NCBI GenBank assembly: GCA_018417955.1
Contig: JACTVC010000007.1
Location: forward strand, 186,001-250,000
DNA length: 64,000 nucleotides
Source of the DNA: Laccaria trichodermophora
Lineage: Eukaryota > Basidiomycota > Agaricomycetes > Agaricales > Hydnangiaceae
Reading direction: 5' to 3'
Shown here: in pieces, positions 1 to 9,472 of the stretch
Numbering within the stretch: position 1 is the first letter of the stretch
Layout of the letters: every line of letters begins with the position of its first letter
Translations under genes and position numbers: made by a program
Notes under the pieces: model-generated
What the model saw: only the letters and a program-made list of their open reading frames with translations
The model's database searches: none
Told to the model about the DNA's origin: nothing

Positions 1-771
1 TCGTCTGCTATCGATGGTTTGGTACGAAGTGGTCGAGGTGGTAAATTTAGTGGTTGAGGCTTACAGAATGATGATATGTCAGATAGACAACGATGAAAAC
101 GAGAGAAAGGGTTTACCTCCTCCTCTTTCTCTGACAGTTCACCATCGACAGCCTCGATTGTCCAGGGACTATCAGGCCCATCATCCTCAACATCTTCAGG
201 AACGACGACATCATATCCGTCGATATCAGTTGCTTCGTGAGCGGGATGAACGCCACTGCTTCTCTCTGATGCGGCCCAACGAGGGGTTGCGAGTTCGCCA
301 ACACCAACAAGACCCCTTCGGTCAATCGCGGCTGGGTTTCGAGCTGGGGTGATGGGGTCACTGATAGGCAGGTACTCTGGAGTGGTGCTCAGAAAATTTG
401 TCGAAGGTGGAAGGGGAAGAACTGGTGAATCGGAGGGCGACTGTATGCCAAAATAGTACGGGTCGAGAGACGAGGTCGCGGAACCTGAACGAGAGACAGG
501 CACATCTTGATCAGTGGTACGGTCCTCTGCCTCAGTAAGGGAGATGTTGACGCTTAGCTGTTGGAAGAAAATGGATGAGTTGTTATAAGGGCGATATGAA
601 TGTACAAAGCGGTACTTTGTCGTTCAGGCTGTCATTAAGCTTTACGGAATGTTCGCGGTTGTAACGAATCTCTCCATCTGAGACCGCCTTTCTGTCCTCG
701 TCTGGAATATCCAAGGCTGGCGGTCGGTCTCTCTTCTTGTGAGAGAGATGGGGCGAGGGTGGTGCGGACAT
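1..771 (-). CDS. Ser/Pro-rich protein, N-terminal part (runs off window start)
   Basis: Only the first three exons are in the window. ATG is at 769-771, preceded by a pyrimidine-rich tract typical of fungal promoters. Exon 1 is 771-646, exon 2 is 557-117, and exon 3 starts at 59 and continues off the edge; the introns of 88 and 57 nt have GT-AG ends. The visible protein is low-complexity and rich in Ser, Pro, Asp and Glu (it opens MSAPPSPHLSHKKRD). An acidic stretch containing DGPDSPWTIEAVDGEL lies near residue 170. No catalytic domain is visible. The style recalls the long disordered N-termini of basidiomycete MAPKKK-type kinases, but that is only an impression. The reading frame and introns are well supported; the function is unknown. 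Confidence 0.55.
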
Positions 772-938
772 GAGGGAAGGAAAATACGTGGCGTGGCAAG
801 ATGGAGGAAGAGAAAGAGAGAAAAAGAAAGGAATGAGCTGGTACTGATAGAACTGGATGAGTACCAGTACTTAGCTGGCTGCCAAGAGCAGGCAGGCTCT
901 CGTAAAAGATGAAGAGACTAAGCCTCAGACTATTACAA

Positions 939-969
939 GTTATAACCGAGTTATAACGAAGGTTATAAC
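939..969. promoter_or_regulatory. Three phased GTTATAAC palindromes
   Basis: The 8-bp palindrome GTTATAAC occurs three times, at 939-946, 950-957 and 962-969. The spacings of 11 and 12 bp put all copies on roughly one face of the helix. The cluster lies about 170-200 bp upstream of the ATG at 771 and 40 bp past the stop of the gene ending at 1010, so it most likely belongs to the promoter of the gene starting at 771. No known factor is assigned. Confidence 0.45.
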
Positions 970-1009
970 TCTGTTACCCACATGTCGTTGGCATTCACCG
1001 TGTGAATTA

Positions 1010-3541
1010 CTATACATATCGGAATAGGTCATCCGGCACAACACATGTCTGAATATCTAAATACCCCACATTCTCCTCCAAAGACCTACCATTCGACCTC
1101 GCCTTTTCTTCCATTAATCGCCGATGTCGTTCCTTGTCTCTCGCACTTTGTTCAGCCCGCCGCCGCATCATCGCTTCGTGCTAGGAATGAAAATGTTACC
1201 ATCATCGTCGAAATCAAGCCATCTCACTTACTTTTCCATCTTCCAACTGAATCGGAACCTGTAAAATTGACTGTCAATTTCTCACTTGGCTTCGTACAAA
1301 GTGGAAATAAAACCTGATCTCGCCGTTCATTCAGCTCTGCTCGAGCAGACGGTGCGGGTTGTCCTTCTCGTCGAAGGGCCTGTTTCGCTTTTCGACGCGC
1401 CTTTAGCTTGGCTCGCCGGAGTGCAGCCAACTCCTCAGTCGGACCCAAAGTTTCAGCCGTCTGGCCAATGGACTCAGAAGACTTGCCGTGATCTTGTTGA
1501 TTTGCATCTACCCTACTCCGCATTTCATCCTCTTTTTGGCCACGGTTTTGTGTCATTTTCTGCCCTCCGTCCCTCTTTAGAGATGTGCCCTTCTCAGTCT
1601 GTCGATGAAGGTCGAGAGAAGCCTGCTCTTGACTTTTCCGTCTTGCCTCTTGCTCTGCCTTGAGTTGTGCCTCCCTTTGGGCCTTCAACTCCTTTTCCTT
1701 TTCTTTCCTCAACTTCTCCTGCTCTTCAGCTTTCAACCGCAATTCAGCTTGCTTTTGTTGCTCCACCCGCTCCTTTCGACGAGCCTCTTCCTGAAGTCGA
1801 TGAAATTCTGCGACCTGCGCCTGACGGCGCGCCTCTTCCATCTGTCGACGTCTTTCTGTCCGCTCCTGTTCTTCTGCAGCATGCTTCTCTGCCCGCTCTT
1901 GTTTTTTACGCTGTTTCTCCGCGATACGCATCTGCTCTTCTGCGATTCGTGCCGACTTTTGTTGCTGCTCCTTCAATGCCAGTTCTTGCTTCCGCTTGGT
2001 CCTTTTAGACAACGAAGAATTACCATCGCCAGAAATTTCCGATCGTTCTTCAGGTGGCACAAAGCCTTTCTATGCAAGGGAACAAAACGTGTAAATATGA
2101 AGACCGCCTGTTTGCCGTCGACTGACTTTGGTTTTCAAGATATTCCTGATTTCATCAGACATTTCTTCGCGCTCCCAACAGCGCTGGACGTCATGTGTCG
2201 TCGCATCCTTGACAAGCAACTCTACCATGGATGGTATTCCGCTTGCTATTGCAAGCTGCAGCGGAGTACGGCCAGCAGCGGAAACCTTGGACGGATGATA
2301 CCCTTCCGACGACCTTCCTCGCCGATTGAGGAGGAAGCGAACAACAGGTGTATTTCCGGCCTGGATGGAGGCGTGGAAAGGAGTCAATCGAGACTTGTTG
2401 AGAGCAACGGGGTTTGCGCCTGTCCAGTGGATGAGATGAAAATTCATAGAGGCGGAGAGGGGGGAGGACCTTGTTCAAGCAAAAATGAGACCAATGATTC
2501 GTCACAGTAGCTTGCGGCGACATGAAGCAAAGTTTCGTATGGAGTGTTCTCATCCTGTTTCCTTGATTGCTTGGGCTTTTTTCGGGGACTATTCACATCC
2601 AAGCTAAAGTCCAGAACAGAGCGATGGACCGCTGCTGAGTTTCCATCACGAGCAGACTGATAAAGTAAGAGATCAAGCGTAGATGAAAAGTGGGCAATGT
2701 AAACACCTGAAACGCGTTTTCCAGAGCTGAGACTCGGCGATCCTCGGCGGCGGACTTTTCACGAGCACATCTCTCAGCTTCGCGTTGTTCTGCTTCAATT
2801 TCGAGTTCTGTACGATATCTATAAAAGAAGCAATTTTAAGAGGATAATACTACTGACCAAGTTCGCGCTTTCGCCTTTCATACTCCTCGTTCTCCCTCCT
2901 TTGCCGAGCAGAATTGGAGGACTGCCTTTCTTGGGATTCCGCAAAGCCACCAGAGAAAGTCGACAAACCTGCTCCTGCTGCGCCTGATCGCTGATAGCGA
3001 TAACCTGGCAAAGAAAAAGATTTTTCTAGGATGTTACAAAATTACTTGAAAACACTAACGGCGACCCTTTGTACTTGAATAGCGGTTGAAGAGCATCTCT
3101 GCAAACATGAATCTGCGGATAACATCGACATGAAAGGGGAAAAGAATTCTTGGTAAAGTAACGAACCTATAAAAGGCCTCTAGTTCCTCTTCATCCAAAG
3201 GAATGTCATCCTCTGCAGTAAAGTGATGAGCACCAAAGTGATTATGTGCGCTTGACTGAGCGGCAGGATCTGGAACATGACTGCGAGCTGGGTTGTCGTA
3301 ATGACGCAGGCAAATATCCCATGCTGCGCCAATCTAATGGAGGATGAATATGTGCTGTAGAGAGGACGAGGTAGAGGCTTGCCTCTTGAAAGCGTTGGGT
3401 GGCAGTGCTGTCCTTGTGGTTGCGGTCTGGGTGATGAATAAGAGCAAGACGTTTGTAAGCCTTCGAAGCGGTGGCCTGGTCAACGTCTGGATTGATGTTG
3501 AGGGTATTGAAAGCTTGAACCACTTCTGGCCTTAGGACCAT
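1010..3541 (-). CDS. J-domain / ankyrin-repeat / charged coiled-coil protein
   Basis: The N-terminus is a DnaJ (J) domain with the Hsp70-stimulating HPD motif (IHHPDRN). ATG is at 3539-3541. The first intron (3334-3382, 49 nt) appears to be GC-AG: the donor is GCAAGC directly after codons for QRFQE, and the next exon opens IGAAWDICLRHYDN, restoring a normal J-domain helix. Downstream come an acidic/charged segment, then about three ankyrin-like units (LLHVAASYCDESLVSFLLEQ; RLTPFHASIQAGNTPVVRFL; GRTPLQLAIASGIPSMVELL). A long Lys/Glu/Arg-rich coiled coil of some 200 residues follows (about 2050-1310). A last exon reached through a ~58-nt intron carries the stop at 1010-1012. Known J-proteins recruit Hsp70; ankyrin repeats would supply client or partner binding. 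The combination suggests a specialised co-chaperone, but the partner is unknown. Confidence 0.75.
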
Positions 3542-4173
3542 GATGGCGACCGCAAGGCAAGGTTTGCAATAAGTCAGAGCTTCAAATACATACACATGTG
3601 TGACCGACGCGACTGTCACACGAGTAATATTGGAACATCATGTTGTATCTTTCTACGTAAAATTCAGCGTAAACTCTGAATAAATTACCTGTTGGCTTAG
3701 GCCGCCTTGCAGCTTGTTCGCCGTCGTTTGTGTGCTGTGGTCCGTTGTCGGTACGCAGATCGCCAATTTAGCCACCTGTTATGTAAGGATAACTCAGAGG
3801 TTTCAGCTCCGCCCAACTGATTTTGTTGCCAGCGAAAGTGTGCAGTGGCACACATACGTTGACATCGTGCACACCTTGACCAGCTCCTGACGGTCGTCGT
3901 GGTGTGTGTCTTCCCGCGGTCATGCACGTCGTGTTGTTACTCATGCACTATGTCCCGATGCTGCTGTGCTGCTTCTCTCCGCTTCTCATTCAGCATTCTA
4001 CCGTCATCTCTCGTCTAGCTTGGGGTCACACTTCGGCACACTCCCACTTCCAAGCGTTTTTGAGTGATTTCTATTTCTTTGTTCAAGTTGATCCTCCCTG
4101 AACTGAGCCTCGCGGTTATGTCAGCTATTTTTTCCTCCAAGTATTGTTTGCGTTCCCTGTCACCTCGTCTCTC
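3542..4173. other. Divergent intergenic region, no gene seen
   Basis: This 632-bp spacer separates the ATG of the J-domain gene (minus) from that of the Zn2Cys6 gene (plus). It contains pyrimidine-rich stretches but no conserved protein, tRNA or repeat that I can see. It must hold both promoters and 5' UTRs. Confidence 0.5.
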
Positions 4174-5071
4174 ATGGCTTCTGCCGATGGGAAGAACGTT
4201 GATTCCGATGATCCCCTCGAACCATCCTCGCCTCCACCTCATATGCATTCTGTCGCTTTCTCCGGAATGCCTATGCATATGTACCCTTTCCCTCCCGGTC
4301 TTCTGCCGTCCTCTCAGGGTCTTCGCTCTAAACGCCGCCAAGTCAAGAATGCATGCACAAACTGCCAGAAGGCATGCAAGAAGTGCGACGACGCTCGGCC
4401 TTGCCTTCGCTGCGTAAAATATGGCGTATCTGAAGAATGCGTTGATTCGCAAAGGAAAGAAAGGAAGAAAGGGATTAAGAGGGGTCCCTACAAGAAGCGC
4501 GATGGAAAAGGTGTGCCTCGTTTCTCCCAGCTATCATATCATATGATAGCCATGGACTATTTCTAATTTCTTTTGAGATCATGTAGGCAACAGCATTGAC
4601 CAAGCTGACATCCCCCAACAGGGTATGCCTGTCTCAAACATGGTCCCAACCCCAGGTGGTTCAGCTATCATGGCTCCATATCTGCCTATTGGATATCCAC
4701 CTGCCTTTTATGGTCAGTATCATCCAACTCAGAAGCATGGGGATGGGCAAGCCATGTATTCCAGCCCTCAATACTTTCTGGCTCCTGTACCCCATGTCCA
4801 ACATCAGGCACCTGGTCTTCAAGATGGGGATAATCATGGATATCAAACACAGGGGTTCTATCAGGCTACAGTCTTTGCTCCAGTGGCCTATCCCCACTAT
4901 GTCATGCCCAGATCTGATGGGCAAGTACATGTTCAGAATCAGTATGCTGTCTTTGGTGCTCCAGTATTCTCCAAGACATCTCTAATCAGTGGATCAGGTG
5001 AGATGGTGCATGAGAGGGCTGCTGTGGATGAGAATCACAGCCTTGATGGTGCTACTGACAATTCAGGCTGA
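4174..5071 (+). CDS. Zn2Cys6 transcription factor
   Basis: The first in-frame ATG (4174) begins MASADGKN. Residues about 55-90 form a fungal Zn2Cys6 binuclear cluster with spacing CX2CX6CX5CX2CX8C (ACTNCQKACKKC, then CLRC and C) plus one extra Cys inside the first loop. It is followed by a basic tail, KGIKRGPYKKR, that would contact DNA. The family binds short inverted or direct CGG-type sites as a nuclear regulator; no target can be named. One intron, 4511-4586 (76 nt), is spliced in phase 1. Exon 2 (4587-5071) is rich in Pro, Gln, Tyr and Met with no middle-homology domain, so the protein is short (about 270 residues) for the family. The extra Cys and the KGIKRGPYK tail suggest a subfamily distinct from Gal4. 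A retrotransposon begins 156 bp past the stop, probably within or just after the 3' UTR. Confidence 0.85.
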
Positions 5072-5222
5072 CCACCTGATGATAACTTTGGACTATCTCT
5101 TTCTTATGCTTCAGACTTTGACTACTATTGTCACTATCTTTGTATGCCTAATCTTGCTTATACATGCTTTTTGACTCAGAGTACAGCTCTTTAAGGATGA
5201 GAAGGAGATATTTTTTATGCTA

Positions 5223-5227
5223 TCAAC
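5223..5227. repeat. Target-site duplication of the outer LTR element (left)
   Basis: TCAAC directly precedes the TG of the 5' LTR and is repeated exactly at 15123-15127 after the CA of the 3' LTR. A 5-bp duplication is the norm for Ty3/gypsy integrases. Confidence 0.93.
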
Positions 5228-5454
5228 TGTAATCACGGATTACACTTGTTTGGCATCACCTTCCTTTGGCCACATTGCGTACACGCTCTGCTCTCTTAGC
5301 TACCACCATCTTGCTCTCTCTCTCTCCTGTACCATCTCGCATACATAGACCTTCAGAATCATACTCTCGGTATACTTCTGTCCTGGTGCTTTTCTTTTCA
5401 TTCCCATCTTCTCCCTAGTGTTATCTATTCCCCTTTTTAGGGGATAGATTTCCA
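5228..5454 (+). repeat. 5' LTR of the gypsy element (227 bp)
   Basis: Starts TGTAATCACGGATTACAC and ends GATAGATTTCCA. It is identical in length to 14896-15122 and differs at three sites (C/T in CATTGCGTACAC, T/C in CCATCTTGCTC, G/A in CTCTCGGTATAC). It contains a TC-repeat tract near the middle and a self-complementary start (GTAATC..GATTAC). The sequence just after it (CTTTTTTTGAAG) does not begin with TGG, so a classical tRNA primer-binding site is not evident. Confidence 0.95.
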
Positions 5455-5818
5455 CTTTTTTTGAAGTATAACCGTGATTGTATTCGACTAACACGCTTTT
5501 CTGACTAGTTCGAAAGTGTTCTCGTCGTCTAAACGCCCATATCACTTTTGGCGATGTGCATATAACAACAATCGTGCGTATCGCTGAATTTTGAACGCAT
5601 ATACGCAGCTGTAACCGTTTGTAGTGGAGGGCCGTACGCCTGTACCATCTACTTCCCCGCCGTCATCTCCGCTGTCCCCTCTGTCATCGCCGTTATCATC
5701 TGCAACCGATCGTTCCCCCCGCAATTTGTCTGTATCACCACGTTTTACACACTCTGCTGCGGTTGTCCGTCAATTACCGATTTTAGACGGTCTCGCACCG
5801 ACTACTTGCCCTCGTAAC

Positions 5819-7090
5819 ATGTGTCAAACGACTCGTAATACACGTCCAACTTCCTTTCATCTGTCCTCCAACTCTTCTAGTGATGAATCACGCACATACA
5901 TCCCACAAAGAATGTCGTCAACTGCTTCTGTCGAATCCACAAGCGGAAAAGCTCCTGTACTGACAGGCGGGGATGTTACCCCCACAGTCATGATGGAGTT
6001 TGAAAACGCATGTCATGATTTCTTTGAAGCCAAGTCGGTTCCAGCGGATAAGCAGGTCGCCTTCATCCTTCCTGGTATCAAGGACTTCCGCATTCATAAC
6101 TGGATCGCTGCTGATCGCGCTACTATTGTAGCCCTTCCTTTCCCTTCTTTTATGTCCCAACTCCGCAAGAACTCTCTCCATCCAGACTGGGAGGACCACG
6201 TGCGCGACGAGATTCTTAAGTCGCGCCTCGAGCCTAGCAAAAAGTCTTTCTGGGCATGGTCACAGAATGTGATCAAGTTGAACTGCTTGTTGAGGGACAC
6301 CACCTCTCTTTTTGACGACGCCACCCTTCGTAATCAACTTGATGCTCACCTCGATGATGAGTTGAAGGATCGTGTTAAACATAGCAAGGCGAAGAAGGAG
6401 AAAACTCTCAAGTCATGGGTTGACGCAGTGCGTCGTTTGGATGAAACACACATTAGTGAAAACAAGCGTCACTGCGAATTCATAGAGGAATCTCTCAATC
6501 AACGTCAATCGAAACGCCAGGCAACTGATTCCAACACTTTACGCAATAGAACAAACCGTATCAATAACTCTACTTTGTCCTCGACGTCTAACTCCACCTA
6601 TGTTCCACTCCCTATCCTACTCGACTCCGAACGCGCCCTCTTAAACAAACATGATGGCTGCACAAAGTGCAGGAAGTTTTATGTTGATCATCGATCCCAC
6701 GATTGCCCTTCAGGTTTCCCTTGTGGAAAAGATTATAAGACCTTAACTGCTGCACACGCCTCGGCGGCTTTGGCTGCGAAGAACGCAAAAAGAGGAAAAA
6801 CGAATGCCGCAGCAACTTCTTCTTCCAAATCAGCTCCCAAGCCTGTCGCTGCAACAGCACCATCTTCTGACGAAGACGACAATGAACCAACGACGATCGC
6901 TGCCATCTTACCTGGCATCAGTGACTATGAATCGGACTCTCTGGAGGACAAAGACCTCTCCGTCCGTGACGTAAGTGCACCTGTCAAGTCCAAGCATCTG
7001 ATTTGGCATTGTCAAATTCATGGACTGACGTCTGATTTTCCAGTAAAAACGCATGCGCTTATAGATAATGGAGCACACATGGTCCTCATC
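5819..7090 (+). pseudogene. gag-pol: gag and start of protease of the gypsy element
   Basis: The frame is open from about 5615, but its first ATG is at 5819. The N-terminal part is Ser/Pro-rich, followed by a Gag-type helical region (about 5980-6480). A zinc-knuckle-like segment (CTKCRKFYVDHRSHDC, about 6658-6705) is not the standard CX2CX4HX4C spacing. Just before the break, ALIDNGAHMVLI is the aspartic-protease active-site region, with DNG where DTG or DSG is usual. The frame is cut at 7090 by the nested LTR element, exactly on a codon boundary, and resumes at 11183 in the same frame after one TSD copy. The coding part is therefore the 5' section of an interrupted gag-pol gene. Confidence 0.88.
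7086..7090. repeat. Target-site duplication of the nested LTR element (left)
   Basis: TCATC precedes the nested 5' LTR and is repeated at 11178-11182 after its 3' LTR. It is part of the interrupted protease codons. Confidence 0.93.
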
Positions 7091-7409
7091 TGTGATATAG
7101 GATTGGAAGGGAATGCCCAGAGGCCATAGTCAAACAGTGGTATATAGCTAGATTTGGATATCTTACATAATATATTGATCTTTTGTCTTGAACCACCACC
7201 TTGTCAGCAGTCTTGCCATCCTCTTGCACTACATGTAGTGCTTTGTATAACTGTACTTCCTACAGTATGCATAATCATGTTGGGCCAGCTGAGTATCTTG
7301 TAACTGCTCATTGCTCACTCATGGGTGTTGATCCCAGATCCACCCATTCTTGCCTCCTCCTTCCCTCTTGGCTTCAGCTATGCGAGAAGTTCAGAGTGAA
7401 CGCTTCACA
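7091..7409 (+). repeat. 5' LTR of the nested element (319 bp)
   Basis: Compared base by base with 10859-11177, I see no difference. TG...CA ends are present. An open frame of ~80-90 codons runs through both copies simply because they are identical; it is not taken as a gene. Confidence 0.95.
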
Positions 7410-7410
7410 A

Positions 7411-7424
7411 TGGTGGGGGCACCG
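7411..7424 (+). other. Possible primer-binding site of the nested element
   Basis: TGGTGGGGGCACCG starts one base after the 5' LTR. TGG is the complement of a tRNA 3' CCA end, and position and length fit a tRNA primer site. The tRNA is not identified. Confidence 0.5.
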
Positions 7425-7540
7425 CGGACTTCACCAAAGCATGGTTGAAGTCTGCATTTCTTGGTAGAGGGAGAGCTGGAGAGTTGTGGGAATGCGCCAG
7501 CTCATCACAGGAGGAACCTTAGCATGGATGGTAGCTGCTG

Positions 7541-7772
7541 CTCGCGCTCTTCGCGGCGGGCTTACTACTTCATGTGAAAGGGCTCATCCATCCTTCAGTT
7601 GGATGAACCATTGACTTTAGCTTGTGCTTGCACAGCAGGTTGAGGTTTGTTCGATTGGGGTGCTGCGCTGACTCTGAGCAGCTGGGCTTTGGGATTTCGC
7701 GACTACGCGGCCTGAAGTCTACTGTGAGGAGAGTTCCTCTCACCTATGTCTGGATTTCGCGACTACGCGGCC
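7541..7772 (+). repeat. CGCG-loop-CGCG motif copies in the nested element leader
   Basis: CTCGCGCTCTTCGCGGCGGG (7541-7560) and a 21-bp repeat beginning GGATTTCGCGACTACGCGG, present at 7692-7712 and 7752-7772 (60-bp period), all share CGCG, 4-5 loop bases, CGCGG. The same theme recurs in the array at 9473-10080. Confidence 0.6.
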
Positions 7773-8132
7773 ATTGACTTGGTGAGGAGGTCACCTGCAA
7801 CCAGTGTCGCCTGCTGCTTTGCACTGCTTCACTGTCTCTCAGACTCCACCTGTTCCTCAACCATCTCCCTTGTCTTTTAGCATCTAGGCCTCTCAAGAAC
7901 AGCCAGATGTTCATTGACATCCCTCCAGTTCAGTCTGCTGCTCTGGAAATTATGTGCTATGCCCTACTATGCTTCTCTCCCAATCCTTGCTGTTTTCTTG
8001 CTTGAGGAATGAGTGTTCTCATCCTCCTTACTTCTCTATGAACTCCCTGGAATGGCTCTTCTTGGTTTCTGAATGGTTAGAAGGGTTTGGAGTGGTTTTG
8101 GGTTGGATGGGGTTGATGGGACATCAACATGG

Positions 8133-9095
8133 GACTTATTCACCTCATGTCTCGCCAACCGACGCCCCGATTGCTCTCGTCTCTTTTGCGCTGGGAGGCC
8201 CTCGTTCATACCTTTCTTTGGACCCCCTGAACTCGCCAAACGGTCGCGTATTGGCTGCGCTTCACCTACTTCAGCCTGGCATGACCAAAATGAACATATC
8301 TCGTCCGTTCTCGGCGAGATCCTCGTCGTTCCTTTTGTTCTTTGGCTCGTTTTGAAGCCACGGTCAATGCGCTTTTGGGAAGCCCTCATACGCGTCAAAC
8401 GGACGAGCGGTTCCTGTGTTACAGCACCATCCCTCCAACAACCACTTACATGTGACTTGTTCATGTCATATCTCGCCAACCGATGCCCCGATTGCTCTCG
8501 TCTCTTTTGCGCTGGGAAGCCCTCATTTACACCTTTCTTTCGACCCCCTGAACTCGCCAAACGGTCACCTATTGGCGGCGCTTCGCCTAGTTCAGCTTGG
8601 TATGACCAAGATGAGCATGTTTCATCCATTCTCGGCGAGATGTTCGTCGTTCCTTTCGTTCTTTGGTTTGTTTTAAAGCCATGGTCAATGCGCTTCTGGG
8701 AAGCCCTCATACGCGTCAAACGGACGAGCGGTTCTCGTGTTATAGCACCATCCCTCCAACAACCATTTACACAGGACTTATTCATGTCATATCTCGCCGA
8801 CCGACGCCCGGATCGCGCTCATCTTTTTTGCGTTGGAAAGCCCTGATCCACACCTTCCTTTGGACTCCCTGAACTCGCCAAACGGTCACCTGTTGGCGGC
8901 GCATCGCCTAGTTCAGTCTGGTATGACCAAGATGAACATATTTCGTCCGTTCTCGGCGAGATTTCGGTCGCTTCATTCGTTCTTTGGCTCATTTTGAAGC
9001 CACGGTCAATGCGCTTCTGGGAAGCCCTCATACGCGTCAAACGGACGAGCGGTCCTTGTGTTACAGTACCATCTCTTCAACAACCATTTCCCCAT
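8133..9095 (+). repeat. Three tandem copies of a 321-bp unit
   Basis: Copies start near 8133, 8454 and 8775 (anchor GACTT(A/G)TTCA(C/T)(C/G)TCAT) and follow each other without a gap. Shared landmarks in each copy are TCTCGCCAACCGA, ACTCGCCAAACGGTC, CTCGGCGAGAT and CATACGCGTCAAACGGACGA. Divergence is mostly point changes. Long frames of about 250 codons on both strands arise from the repetition and have no recognisable product. Confidence 0.88.
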
Positions 9096-9472
9096 TCCTG
9101 TTGTCATAACATGCTCGCATCGGACGTTCTATAGCCCGTTTTAAACGCCTGAATCGTACCTTTCCGACGCACCTATTCATGTCAAAAACGGACGACAGCC
9201 TGGTCTGCAGTATGCATTTACTCCAGAACTGCAGTTTCTGGGTATTACCTCTGTATCTCGACAACCACGGCTCGTCACGATACGCGAATTATACCGTTGG
9301 AAAGGCGTTGTTCGTAGCTTTCGAACGGGTATTTGATCTCCAGGAACGGGCCAGAAATCACTACGCTATGCTCAAACACATTTTTGGCTCCCTCAGGATA
9401 TCCCCTCTATTTGGGGTGTTAAGACTTGATTGGAGGACTCTTATGGGCTGGGGAGACACCTCAACTGGTTGA

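Noticed and set aside
1259..1285. 27-nt GT...AG stretch near the end of the J-domain gene as an intron
   Set aside because: It is too short for splicing in fungi, and the frame is open through it.
1605..2510. 301-codon plus-strand frame
   Set aside because: It is antisense to the charged coiled-coil and ankyrin exons of the minus-strand gene; its Leu/Phe/Ser composition is the mirror of Lys/Glu codons.
3697..3927. 76-codon minus-strand frame upstream of the J-domain gene
   Set aside because: It is Arg/Ala-rich without a domain, has no plausible promoter, and is probably a chance frame in the intergenic region.
4015..4452. 145-codon minus-strand frame over the Zn2Cys6 gene
   Set aside because: It is antisense to the conserved zinc cluster and has no recognisable domain.
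5624..5819. Gag start at 5624
   Set aside because: The codon is GTG; the first ATG in the open frame is 5819. A start upstream by another route cannot be excluded.
7201..7467. Frame of 77-88 codons repeated in both nested LTRs (also 10969-11202)
   Set aside because: It lies entirely in LTR sequence, starts without ATG, and runs different ways after the LTR end.
8036..8846. Overlapping frames of 249 codons (-) and 257 codons (+) in the nested element
   Set aside because: They exist because a 321-bp unit, divisible by three, is repeated; both strands are open at once, there is no recognisable domain, and they do not reach conserved boundaries.
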